Below are positions 55,337 through 64,000 of a DNA stretch of 64,000 bases, in pieces. The notes beneath the pieces are model-generated. The model ran no database searches. It worked only from the letters and a program-made list of their open reading frames with translations, and was not told the DNA's origin. The stretch is from Zoogloea sp041917255 (GTDB taxonomy: Bacteria > Pseudomonadota > Gammaproteobacteria > Burkholderiales > Rhodocyclaceae): positions 62,001 through 126,000 of the forward strand of contig JAYRYA010000007.1 of the NCBI GenBank assembly GCA_041917255.1, in the 5' to 3' direction. Numbering within the stretch: position 1 is the stretch's first letter; every line of letters begins with the position of its first letter. Position numbers and translations under genes: made by a program.

Positions 55337-55604
55337 CCCGAGGATAGCAAGTCAAGTTCCTGCGCGGGGAGTAAACCTTGTTGCAGCCCGGTGGTCCAGA
55401 CCATCGGCGCTCGAAAAACAGAGGGAGGGAGAAAACTCCCCGCGCAGGGCACGGCAGCCGGCCGTGGTCAGGGACCACGGCCGGTACTGGCGTCCCGGTT
55501 TGCAGACGAGTCCGGCGCGATGATCGGGCAGCAAGCACCGGCGAACGCGTATCCAGCACAGAATAGAGGCCGCCTCTGCGGCCCGCACTAGCGAGGGTAG
55601 AACC
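55337..55604 (+). promoter_or_regulatory. Long structured 5' leader of scpA
   Basis: No gene is recognised in this ~270-base stretch. It holds four strong hairpins. P1 is CCTGCGCGGGGAGT (55359-55372)/ACTCCCCGCGCAGG (55435-55448), 14 perfect pairs. P2, nested in P1, is 55388-55396/55399-55407 with one G-T pair. P3 is CCGGCCGTGGTC (55458-55469)/GACCACGGCCGG (55473-55484), 12 perfect pairs. P4 is GGCCGC-CTCT-GCGGCC (55568-55583), just ahead of the ribosome site GAGGG. No cobalamin-riboswitch box was recognised, although the mutase is B12-dependent. Confidence 0.6.
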
Positions 55605-57767
55605 ATGGCGAACCAAAACGAACCGACCTTCCCCCAACCCGATCTGGCCGCCTGGAACAAGGCCGCTGCCAAGTCGGCGCCTGAAGGCGATGTCGCCAAG
55701 CTGAACTGGGTGACGCCGGAGGGCATCACGGTCAAGCCGCTGTACACCGCGGCCGATCTCGAAGGCCTCAAGTACGCCAATACCCTGCCGGGTTTCGAGC
55801 CCTTCCTGCGCGGCCCCCAGGCCACCATGTATGCCGCCCGTCCCTGGACCATTCGCCAGTACGCCGGCTTCTCCACCGCCGAGGCCTCCAACGCCTTCTA
55901 CCGCAAGGCGCTCGCCGCCGGCGGCCAGGGCGTGTCCGTGGCCTTCGATCTGGCCACCCACCGTGGCTACGACTCCGACAATCCCCGCGTGGTGGGTGAC
56001 GTCGGCAAGGCCGGCGTGGCGATCGATTCCGTCGAGGACATGAAGATCCTCTTCAACGAAATCCCCCTCGACAAGATCTCCGTCTCCATGACCATGAACG
56101 GCGCCGTGCTGCCGATCCTCGCCGGCTACATTGTGGCCGCCGAAGAGCAGGGCGTCTCGCAGGACAAGCTGTCCGGGACCATCCAGAACGACATCCTCAA
56201 GGAGTTCATGGTCCGCAATACCTACATCTACCCGCCGACGCCGTCGATGAAGATCATCGCTGATATCTTCCAGTACACGTCGACCCACATGCCCAAGTTC
56301 AACAGCATCTCGATCTCGGGCTACCACATCCAGGAAGCGGGCGCGAACCAGGCCATCGAGCTGGCCTTCACCCTGGCCGACGGCGTCGAGTACGTGCGCA
56401 CGGGCATCAAGTCCGGCATGGATGTGGACACCTTCGCCGGCCGCCTGTCCTTCTTCTGGGCGGTGGGCATGAACTTCTACCTCGAGATCGCCAAGATGCG
56501 TGCCGCGCGCATGCTGTGGTGGCGTCTCATGAAGCAGTTCGAGCCGAAGAGCCAGAAGTCCATGATGCTGCGCACCCACAGCCAGACCTCCGGCTGGTCG
56601 CTCACCGAGCAGGACCCGTACAACAACGTCGTGCGCACCACCATCGAGGCGATGGCCGCGGTGTTCGGCGGCACCCAGTCGCTGCACACCAACGCGCTCG
56701 ACGAAGCCATCGCGCTGCCCACCGAGTTCTCGGCCCGCATCGCCCGCAATACCCAGATCATCATCCAGGAAGAAACCCACATCACCAGCGTGGTCGATCC
56801 GTGGGCCGGCTCCTACATGATGGAAAAGCTCACCCAGGACATGGCCGACAAGGCCTGGGCGCTGATCGAAGAGATCGAAGCCATGGGCGGCATGACCAAG
56901 GCCGTCGAATCCGGCTGGGCCAAGATGAAGGTCGAGGAGTGCGCCGCCGAAAAGCAGGCCCGCATCGACTCCGGCAAGGACGTCATCGTCGGCGTCAACA
57001 AGTACAAGCTCGCCAAGGAAGACCCGATCGACATCCTCGACATCGACAACCACGTCGTGCGCGAGGCCCAGATCGAGCGCCTGGCCCGCATCCGCGCCAC
57101 CCGCGATCAGGCCGCTGTCGACGCCGCGCTGGCCGCGCTCACCGCCTGCGCCAAATCCGGCGACGGCAACCTGCTGGATCTGGCCGTCAAGGCCGTGCGT
57201 CTGCGTGCCACCGTTGGCGAGATTTCCGATGCCCTCGAAGTCGAGTTCGGTCGCTACCGCGCCAACCCGCAGGCCGTCTCCGGCATCTACAACTCGGTGG
57301 TCGAAGGTAACGAAGACTGGCAGGCCCTGAAGGCCGACATCGACGCCTTCGTGGCCGAAGAAGGTCGCCGTCCGCGCATCATGATCGCCAAGCTCGGTCA
57401 GGACGGCCACGATCGTGGCGCCAAGGTGGTGGCCTCGGCCTTCGCCGATCTGGGCTTCGACATCGACATCGGCCCGCTCTTCCAGACCCCGGAAGAAGCC
57501 GCCCGTCACGCCGTCGAGAACGACGTCCACGCCGTGGGCTGCTCCAGCCTCGCCGCCGGCCACAAGACGCTGGTGCCGGCCGTCATCAATGCCCTCAAGG
57601 ATCAGGGCGCCGACGACATCATCACCTTCGTCGGAGGCGTGATCCCCGCCCAGGACTACGACGCGCTGTACAAGGCCGGTGCGGCCGGCATCTTCGGGCC
57701 CGGCACGCCGATCCCGACCGCCGCCCGCGAAGTGCTGAAGCAGATCCGCGCCGCCCGCAAGGCCTGA
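55605..57767 (+). CDS. scpA: Methylmalonyl-CoA mutase, single-chain form
   Basis: Adenosylcobalamin enzyme that converts methylmalonyl-CoA to succinyl-CoA. 720 residues: N-terminal substrate-binding TIM barrel (FATMYAARPWTIRQYAGFS-type segment near 75, VAFDLATHRGYDSDNP, QTSGWSLTEQDPYNN) and C-terminal B12 domain with GQDGHDRGAKVVA (axial His602) and GGVIPAQDY. First gene of scpA-meaB-pccB-pccA. Confidence 0.98.
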   Translation: MANQNEPTFPQPDLAAWNKAAAKSAPEGDVAKLNWVTPEGITVKPLYTAADLEGLKYANTLPGFEPFLRGPQATMYAARPWTIRQYAGFSTAEASNAFYRKALAAGGQGVSVAFDLATHRGYDSDNPRVVGDVGKAGVAIDSVEDMKILFNEIPLDKISVSMTMNGAVLPILAGYIVAAEEQGVSQDKLSGTIQNDILKEFMVRNTYIYPPTPSMKIIADIFQYTSTHMPKFNSISISGYHIQEAGANQAIELAFTLADGVEYVRTGIKSGMDVDTFAGRLSFFWAVGMNFYLEIAKMRAARMLWWRLMKQFEPKSQKSMMLRTHSQTSGWSLTEQDPYNNVVRTTIEAMAAVFGGTQSLHTNALDEAIALPTEFSARIARNTQIIIQEETHITSVVDPWAGSYMMEKLTQDMADKAWALIEEIEAMGGMTKAVESGWAKMKVEECAAEKQARIDSGKDVIVGVNKYKLAKEDPIDILDIDNHVVREAQIERLARIRATRDQAAVDAALAALTACAKSGDGNLLDLAVKAVRLRATVGEISDALEVEFGRYRANPQAVSGIYNSVVEGNEDWQALKADIDAFVAEEGRRPRIMIAKLGQDGHDRGAKVVASAFADLGFDIDIGPLFQTPEEAARHAVENDVHAVGCSSLAAGHKTLVPAVINALKDQGADDIITFVGGVIPAQDYDALYKAGAAGIFGPGTPIPTAAREVLKQIRAARKA

Positions 57768-57788
57768 GCGAATCCCTGAGGAACAGCG

Positions 57789-57806
57789 CGCCGGCGAAAG
57801 CCGGCG
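57789..57806 (+). other. GNRA-capped intercistronic hairpin
   Basis: CGCCGGC-GAAA-GCCGGCG, seven pairs with a GNRA loop, sits in the 50-base gap between scpA and meaB. No T-run, so it is more likely an mRNA stability or processing element than a terminator. Confidence 0.5.
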
Positions 57807-57818
57807 TGCGCGTCATTG

Positions 57819-58826
57819 ATGTCTTCCATGAACATGCCTGCCGACATCCCGCAGCGTGACGCCATCGATCAGGCCCTGGTCGACGGCGTGCTCAAGCATC
57901 AGCTGCGTCCGCTCGCCAAGACGATCACCCTGATCGAATCCCAGCGGCCGGACCATAAAGCGCGTGCACGCAGCGTGCTCGAAGGCCTGCTGCCCCACAC
58001 CGGCAACTCGATGCGCATTGGCATCTCCGGTGTGCCGGGCGTCGGCAAGTCCACCTTCATCGAAGCCCTCGGCCTGTACCTCATCGAGCAGGGTCACAAG
58101 GTCGCGGTGCTGGCGGTGGACCCGTCCTCCAGCGTCACCGGCGGCTCCATCCTGGGAGACAAGACGCGGATGGAACTGCTATCGCAGAACACCTCGGCCT
58201 TCATCCGCCCCAGCCCCTCGGCGGGCAGCCTGGGCGGCGTGGCCGAGAAGACCCGCGAAGCGATGCTGGTCTGCGAGGCCGCCGGCTTCGACGTGATCAT
58301 CATCGAGACCGTCGGTGTCGGTCAGTCCGAGACCGCGGTGGCCGGCATGACCGACATCTTCTGCCTGCTCCAGTTGCCCAACGCCGGCGACGATCTGCAG
58401 GCGATCAAGAAGGGGATCATGGAGATCGCCGACCTGATCGTCATCAACAAGGCCGACATCAACCCCCAGGCGGCCAACGTCGCCCGCTCCCAGATCAAGA
58501 GCGCGCTGGGGATGCTGCGCCACTCGTCGCCCAACTGGACGCCACCCGTGCTCATGCTGTCGGCCTTGCAAAAGCAGGGTGTCGCCGAATTCTGGAATAC
58601 CATTGAGGATTACCGCTCCACCATGAAACGGAGCGGTGAGTTCGACGCGCGCCGGCGCCAACAGGCCCGGGCGTGGATGTGGGAACTTATCGATCAGGGC
58701 CTGCGGGCCCGGTTTGCAAGCCATGCAGCAGTTCAACAAGATCTTCCCGGCTTGCAGGCGGCCGTCGAGTCCGGCCAGACAACACCTTCCGCAGCCGCAG
58801 CCCGGCTGCTCGGCCATCTGGGCTGA
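57819..58826 (+). CDS. meaB: Methylmalonyl-CoA mutase-associated GTPase MeaB
   Basis: G-protein chaperone that loads and protects cobalamin in the mutase. 335 residues from the ATG at 57819 (a TTG at 57816 is also in frame; no strong ribosome site). Walker A GVPGVGKST (71-79), DPSSSVTGGSILGDKTRM, IETVGVGQSE and NKADINPQAAN are typical. The C-terminal dimerisation arm is complete. Follows scpA, as is usual. Confidence 0.96.
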   Translation: MSSMNMPADIPQRDAIDQALVDGVLKHQLRPLAKTITLIESQRPDHKARARSVLEGLLPHTGNSMRIGISGVPGVGKSTFIEALGLYLIEQGHKVAVLAVDPSSSVTGGSILGDKTRMELLSQNTSAFIRPSPSAGSLGGVAEKTREAMLVCEAAGFDVIIIETVGVGQSETAVAGMTDIFCLLQLPNAGDDLQAIKKGIMEIADLIVINKADINPQAANVARSQIKSALGMLRHSSPNWTPPVLMLSALQKQGVAEFWNTIEDYRSTMKRSGEFDARRRQQARAWMWELIDQGLRARFASHAAVQQDLPGLQAAVESGQTTPSAAAARLLGHLG

Positions 58827-58861
58827 AAGAACACACCCGAATCATTGACTGGAGGTTGTAA

Positions 58862-60397
<1,536 letters not shown>

Positions 60398-60417
60398 TCG
60401 CTGAGGACGCCAAGAAC

Positions 60418-62430
60418 ATGTTTACCAAGATCCTGATTGCAAACCGCGGTGAAATCGCCTGCCGCGTCATCAAGACCGCCCGCAAGATGGGCATCGCCAC
60501 CGTCGCCGTGTACTCCGAGGCCGACAAGGACGCCCTGTTCGTCGAACTGGCCGACGAAGGCGTCTGCATCGGCCCCGCGGCCTCGAAAGAGTCCTACCTG
60601 GTCGCCGACAAGATCATCGCCGCGTGCAAGCAGACCGGCGCTCAGGCGGTGCACCCCGGCTACGGCTTCCTGTCCGAGAACGCCGAGTTCTCCCGCCGTC
60701 TTGAAGAAGAAGGCATCAAGTTCATCGGCCCGAAGCACTACTCCATCGCCAAGATGGGCGACAAGATCGAGTCCAAGAAGCTCGCCATCGACGCCAAGGT
60801 CAACACCATCCCCGGCTACAACGACGCCATCGCCGGCCCGGCGGAAGCCGTCGAGATCGCCAAGAAGATCGGCTATCCGGTGATGATCAAGGCCTCCGCC
60901 GGCGGCGGCGGCAAGGGTCTGCGCGTGGCCTACAACGACGCGGAAGCCTTCGAAGGCTTCTCCTCCTGCGTCAATGAAGCCCGCAACTCCTTCGGTGACG
61001 ACCGCGTCTTCATCGAGAAGTACGTGCTCGAGCCGCGCCACATCGAAATCCAGGTGCTGGGCGACTCCCACGGCAACTACGTGTACCTCAACGAGCGCGA
61101 CTGCTCCATCCAGCGCCGTCACCAGAAGGTCATCGAAGAAGCGCCGTCCCCCTTCGTCGACGCCGAGATGCGCAAGGCGATGGGCGAACAGGCCGTGGCC
61201 CTGGCCCGCGCGGTCAACTACGAATCCGCGGGTACCGTCGAATTCGTGGTGTCCGGCGCCACCAAGGAGTTCTACTTCCTCGAGATGAACACCCGTCTCC
61301 AGGTGGAACACCCGGTCACCGAACTCATCACCGGCCTCGACCTCGTCGAGCAGATGATCCGCGTCGCCTACGGCGAAAAGCTGCCCCTCACCCAGGCCGA
61401 CGTGAAGATCAACGGCTGGTCGATGGAATGCCGGATCAACGCCGAAGACCCGTTCCGCGGCTTCCTGCCCTCCACCGGCCGTCTGGTGAAGTTCCTGCCG
61501 CCCAAGGAGACCACCGACGACAAGGGCACCACCCGCGTCGATACCGGTGTGTACGACGGTGGCGAGATCTCGATGTTCTACGACTCGATGATCGCCAAGC
61601 TCATCGTGCACGCGCCGACCCGCGCCCAGGCCATCGACCGCATGCGCGATGCCCTGAACGGCTTCGTGATCCGCGGCATCTCGTCGAACATTCCGTTCCA
61701 GGCTGCGCTGATGCAGCACGAGGTCTTCCACTCCGGCATCTTCGACACCGGCTTCATCCCCAAGTACTACCCGACGGGCTTCGATGCCTCGATGGTGCCT
61801 CACGATGATCCGGCGCTGCTGGTTTCGGTGGCCGCCTACGTCTACCGCGCCTTCACCGACCGCTCCGCGTCCATCTCCGGTCAGCTGCAGGGGCACGAGC
61901 GTCTCGTGGGCGACAACTGGATGGTCGTGCGCCTCAACAAGGATGGCAACGAGCACCACCCGGTGGTGGCCCGTCCGGTCGAGGGTGGCTACCACGTCGA
62001 GTACGCCGGCAAGAGCTACGAGATCAAGTCCAACTGGAAGCTGGGCGAGTCCCTCTTCAACGGCACCGTCAATGGCGAGCCCTTCACCCTCCAGGTGGAG
62101 CGCCACAAGACCAAGTACAGCCTGTTCCACTGGGGCACCCGCGCCGACTTCATGGTCATGAGCGCCCGCGCCGCCGAACTGCTGGCCCTGATGCCCGAGA
62201 AGCTGCCGCCCGATCTGTCCAAGTTCCTGCTGTCGCCCATGCCGGGCCTGTTGCGCGAAGTCTCCGTCAAGGTTGGCCAGGAAGTGAAGGCCGGCGAGAA
62301 GCTCGCGATCATCGAAGCCATGAAGATGGAAAACATCCTCAAGGCCGAGCAGGACTGCAAGGTCAAGAAGATCACCGCCAGCGCCGGCAGCAGCCTGACG
62401 GTGGACGAAGTCATCATCGAGTTCGAGTAA
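60418..62430 (+). CDS. pccA: Propionyl-CoA/acetyl-CoA carboxylase, alpha (biotin carboxylase-BCCP) subunit
   Basis: 670 residues from the ATG at 60418. Biotin carboxylase domain 1-450 (ILIANRGEIACRVI, ATP-grasp KASAGGGGKGLR, EMNTRLQVEHPVTE), a BT linker domain, and a C-terminal biotinyl domain with Lys636 in EAMKMEN. Together with PccB it makes methylmalonyl-CoA. Close to pccB with 20 bases between. Confidence 0.97.
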   Translation: MFTKILIANRGEIACRVIKTARKMGIATVAVYSEADKDALFVELADEGVCIGPAASKESYLVADKIIAACKQTGAQAVHPGYGFLSENAEFSRRLEEEGIKFIGPKHYSIAKMGDKIESKKLAIDAKVNTIPGYNDAIAGPAEAVEIAKKIGYPVMIKASAGGGGKGLRVAYNDAEAFEGFSSCVNEARNSFGDDRVFIEKYVLEPRHIEIQVLGDSHGNYVYLNERDCSIQRRHQKVIEEAPSPFVDAEMRKAMGEQAVALARAVNYESAGTVEFVVSGATKEFYFLEMNTRLQVEHPVTELITGLDLVEQMIRVAYGEKLPLTQADVKINGWSMECRINAEDPFRGFLPSTGRLVKFLPPKETTDDKGTTRVDTGVYDGGEISMFYDSMIAKLIVHAPTRAQAIDRMRDALNGFVIRGISSNIPFQAALMQHEVFHSGIFDTGFIPKYYPTGFDASMVPHDDPALLVSVAAYVYRAFTDRSASISGQLQGHERLVGDNWMVVRLNKDGNEHHPVVARPVEGGYHVEYAGKSYEIKSNWKLGESLFNGTVNGEPFTLQVERHKTKYSLFHWGTRADFMVMSARAAELLALMPEKLPPDLSKFLLSPMPGLLREVSVKVGQEVKAGEKLAIIEAMKMENILKAEQDCKVKKITASAGSSLTVDEVIIEFE

Positions 62431-62537
62431 TTCATTCGCCGCCTCGTCGGGCCGCTCCAGCCCGGCGAAGCGAGAAAACGCTTTCGTTCGATGGGGAGGG
62501 AGACTCGTTCTTCGGGGCGGGTTCCTGTCGAGGGATC

Positions 62538-62568
62538 GGGGTCGTCCTAGGACGGCCCCTTTTTTTTT
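62538..62568 (+). terminator. Rho-independent terminator of the scpA-pccA operon
   Basis: GGGG-T-CGTCC (62538-62547) pairs with GGACG-G-CCCC (62550-62559) and is followed by nine T. The rest of the 310-base gap to the next gene (62431-62740) holds no gene; a small AACAC/GTGTT dyad at 62676-62691 is noted upstream of the amidotransferase. Confidence 0.95.
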
Positions 62569-62740
62569 GTCTGCGCCGCCCGTTGGGGGCAGCCCAGGCA
62601 GGCCGTCATTCATCAATCCCCTGCCAAAGCTGAACTTTTTTGTATCGGATGCCGATTTAACTGACAGTGCCGTTCAACACTTAACGGTGTTCGCGCGTTG
62701 GATACCCGAGAATCATCTCAAACATCCGGAGCCTGTTGCC

Positions 62741-63487
62741 GTGCCACCGCTGCTCATCGTCAAGCTGGGCGATTACACCCCGGTCCTCGCCAATCGCGAG
62801 GGCGACTTCGAAAGCTGGATTTCGTCCGGGCTGGGCGACGTGCCGGTGCGGGTGGTCGACCCACGCAAGGGCGAGGCCCTGCCGGCGGCGGGCGAGGTGG
62901 CGGCCGCGGTGCTCACCGGCTCGCCGGCCATGGTCACCGACCGCGAGGCCTGGAGCGAGGCCACCGCCCGCTGGCTCGCCGGCCGCGTGGCCGAGGGCCT
63001 GCCGGTGCTGGGCATCTGCTACGGCCATCAACTGCTGGCCCACGCCCTGGGCGGCGAGGCCGACTGGCACCCCCAGGGTATGGAGATCGGCACCGTCAGC
63101 GTGCGCAAGTCCGACGCCGCGCGGCACGACCCGCTGTTTGCCGATCTGCCCGAGATCTTTCCGGCCCACGTGGTGCACAGCCAGACCGCCCGCCGCCTGC
63201 CGCCGGGCGCCCAGTGCCTCGCCTCCAGCGACTTCGAGCCCCACCACGCCTTTCGTTTTGGCGAGGCGGCCTGGGGCGTGCAGTTCCATCCCGAGTTCGA
63301 CACCGTCGCGATGAAGTGCTACATCGCCCAGCTCTCGAGCTGCCTGCGCCAGGGCGGCGCCAATCCGGACGCCCTGACCGCAGCGGTCACCGAAACCCAC
63401 GCCGCCACCAGCCTGCTCCGCCGCTTTGCCGATTTCGTGATGGAGCGGGCCAGCGGGCCCGGCAGCGAGCCCCTGCCTCAGCCGTAA
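62741..63487 (+). CDS. Class I glutamine amidotransferase-like protein
   Basis: 248 residues from a GTG at 62741, 9 bases after GGAG. Catalytic Cys in GLPVLGICYGHQLLAHALGG, and the His-x-Glu pair in WGVQFHPEFD. Stand-alone members of this group (like YheN/GuaA-N-type) hydrolyse glutamine or gamma-glutamyl compounds; the substrate is not clear. Ends convergent with, and overlapping by 10 bases, the Hsp70-like gene. Confidence 0.9.
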   Translation: MPPLLIVKLGDYTPVLANREGDFESWISSGLGDVPVRVVDPRKGEALPAAGEVAAAVLTGSPAMVTDREAWSEATARWLAGRVAEGLPVLGICYGHQLLAHALGGEADWHPQGMEIGTVSVRKSDAARHDPLFADLPEIFPAHVVHSQTARRLPPGAQCLASSDFEPHHAFRFGEAAWGVQFHPEFDTVAMKCYIAQLSSCLRQGGANPDALTAAVTETHAATSLLRRFADFVMERASGPGSEPLPQP

Positions 63488-64000
63488 CGTCGGGCCGCCT
63501 CCACCGCGAGGCCGGCGCCGATGCTGCCAAACAGATCGCCCTCCACGCTGCGCGCCGTCGGCAGCTCGGCCGCGATGCGCGCCCGCAGCTGCGGCACGCC
63601 GCTCGCCCCACCGGTGAAATACAGCGTATCCACCCGATCCCGCGCCACCCCGGCCTGATCCAGCAGCTCGGCCACCGTGGCCGCCACCCGATCCACCAGC
63701 GTGCGCGTGGCGGCCGAGAAAGCCTCGGCGGTGATGTCATGGACGAGGCCCGCCTCCAGCCTGTCCAGGTGCAGCCGGGTGATGCTGGCCGTGGACAGGT
63801 CGATCTTTGCCTGTTCCACCTGCAGCGCCAGCCAGTGGCCTTCGCGCTGGCCGATCAGCCGGGCCAGGCGGTCCAGCTCGCGGCGGGCGGCGGCGTCCCG
63901 GTAGATGTGCTGGAAATCGGCAAAAGCCTGGCGGGTGTAGGCAAAGTTGATGGTGTGCCAGGTGGCCAGCTGGAAGAACAGCCCGGACGGCACCTCGGCG
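63478..64000 (-). CDS. Hsp70-like protein (YegD-like), C-terminal part
   Basis: Partial; the N-terminus is beyond the window edge. The ~174 visible residues carry the actin-fold ATPase end: QVEQAKIDLS, ITAEAFSAATRTLVDRVAATVAELLDQAG and the phosphate-2/adenosine motif DTLYFTGGASGVPQLRARIA. It ends at GSIGAGLAVEAARRYG, with no peptide-binding domain, as in the YegD/HscC-like shortened Hsp70s. Confidence 0.85.
   Translation of the reverse strand, partial: AEVPSGLFFQLATWHTINFAYTRQAFADFQHIYRDAAARRELDRLARLIGQREGHWLALQVEQAKIDLSTASITRLHLDRLEAGLVHDITAEAFSAATRTLVDRVAATVAELLDQAGVARDRVDTLYFTGGASGVPQLRARIAAELPTARSVEGDLFGSIGAGLAVEAARRYG

Noticed and set aside
55378..55566. 62-codon frame in the scpA leader
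   Set aside because: Composition is Arg/Gly-rich without ribosome site, and it overlaps the strong hairpins; the leader is better explained as structured RNA.
55337..55604. Cobalamin riboswitch before the mutase
   Set aside because: Hairpins are present, but no convincing B12 box or GGGAA/GGTG core was recognised. Kept as an unclassified structured leader.
55266..57563. Long N-terminal extension of the GntR frame on the minus strand
   Set aside because: The extension is antisense to methylmalonyl-CoA mutase and shows no domain. The GntR winged helix starts just after the ATG at 55265.
62567..62740. 58-residue N-terminal extension of the glutamine amidotransferase
   Set aside because: It begins inside the terminator T-run region and has no ribosome site. 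The GTG at 62741 has GGAG at a suitable distance and opens directly on the first beta strand.

Overview
This 64 kb window is high-GC, densely coded chromosomal DNA from a proteobacterium, most likely a betaproteobacterium of the Rhodocyclales/Zoogloeaceae type (Azoarcus, Thauera and relatives). This is inferred from gene content and style: a ptsN-hpf-rpoN-lptB block, a RibB-RibX hybrid in place of true RibBA, DUF1840, several PAS-rich hybrid kinases, and a methylmalonyl-CoA mutase/propionyl-CoA carboxylase operon. No rRNA, tRNA, CRISPR array, insertion sequence or prophage gene was seen.

Layout. (1) 1-9373, minus strand: a housekeeping series reading ribE, ribBX, ribH, nusB, thiL, pgpA, pncC, then a LexA-type box, recA, recX, lptB, rpoN, hpf and ptsN (cut by the window edge). 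Many of these genes overlap by 1-14 bases. (2) 9518-15092: a CBS-pair protein, a tiny secreted peptide and a 1574-residue CheR-PAS-kinase-receiver protein. (3) 15142-28946: accessory metabolism and regulation. It holds an MDR reductase, an Old Yellow Enzyme and its divergent LysR, a NERD nuclease-like zinc-finger protein, an MFS carrier with a coupled 40-residue membrane peptide and a divergent LysR, an alpha/beta hydrolase ending in a G-quadruplex-type repeat, an isochorismatase-like hydrolase with a divergent LysR, and rsgA preceded by an elaborate multi-stem structure. SprT-like, DUF1840 and RarD genes follow. (4) 28907-35747: a four-gene minus-strand module, DUF4062/STAND-like protein, MoxR AAA+ ATPase, VWA protein and TIR-CHAT protein. 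This is the best candidate for a defence or conflict system in the window. (5) 35853-45743: a ROK sugar kinase, a MOSC protein, a phasin-like protein, a Gly/His-rich secreted protein, an HD-GYP/hybrid-kinase pair, a TauE-like permease and a MASE1-CHASE hybrid kinase. (6) 45858-52273: ruvC coupled to an EamA permease, an MscS channel, an EVE protein coupled to a second TauE permease, an uncharacterised protein and an enoyl-CoA hydratase. (7) 52503-62430: a DUF485/ActP-type carboxylate symporter pair, a bidirectional terminator, a GntR regulator, and the divergent operon scpA-meaB-pccB-pccA behind a palindromic operator and a strongly structured 270-base leader. (8) 62741-64000: a class I glutamine amidotransferase-like protein and the end of an Hsp70-like protein.

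How the genes work together. Region 7 is a propionate-catabolic unit: propionyl-CoA is carboxylated by PccAB and isomerised to succinyl-CoA by the B12-dependent mutase, with MeaB protecting the mutase. An epimerase gene is not present here. Region 1 joins flavin, thiamine and lipid synthesis with recombination, LPS export and nitrogen control. In region 4, the MoxR ATPase and VWA protein are the usual core of NTP-dependent ternary conflict systems. The TIR-CHAT protein carries two candidate effector activities, NAD hydrolysis and caspase-like proteolysis. The DUF4062 protein has a P-loop-like stretch without the GK[ST] signature and looks like a sensor or adaptor.
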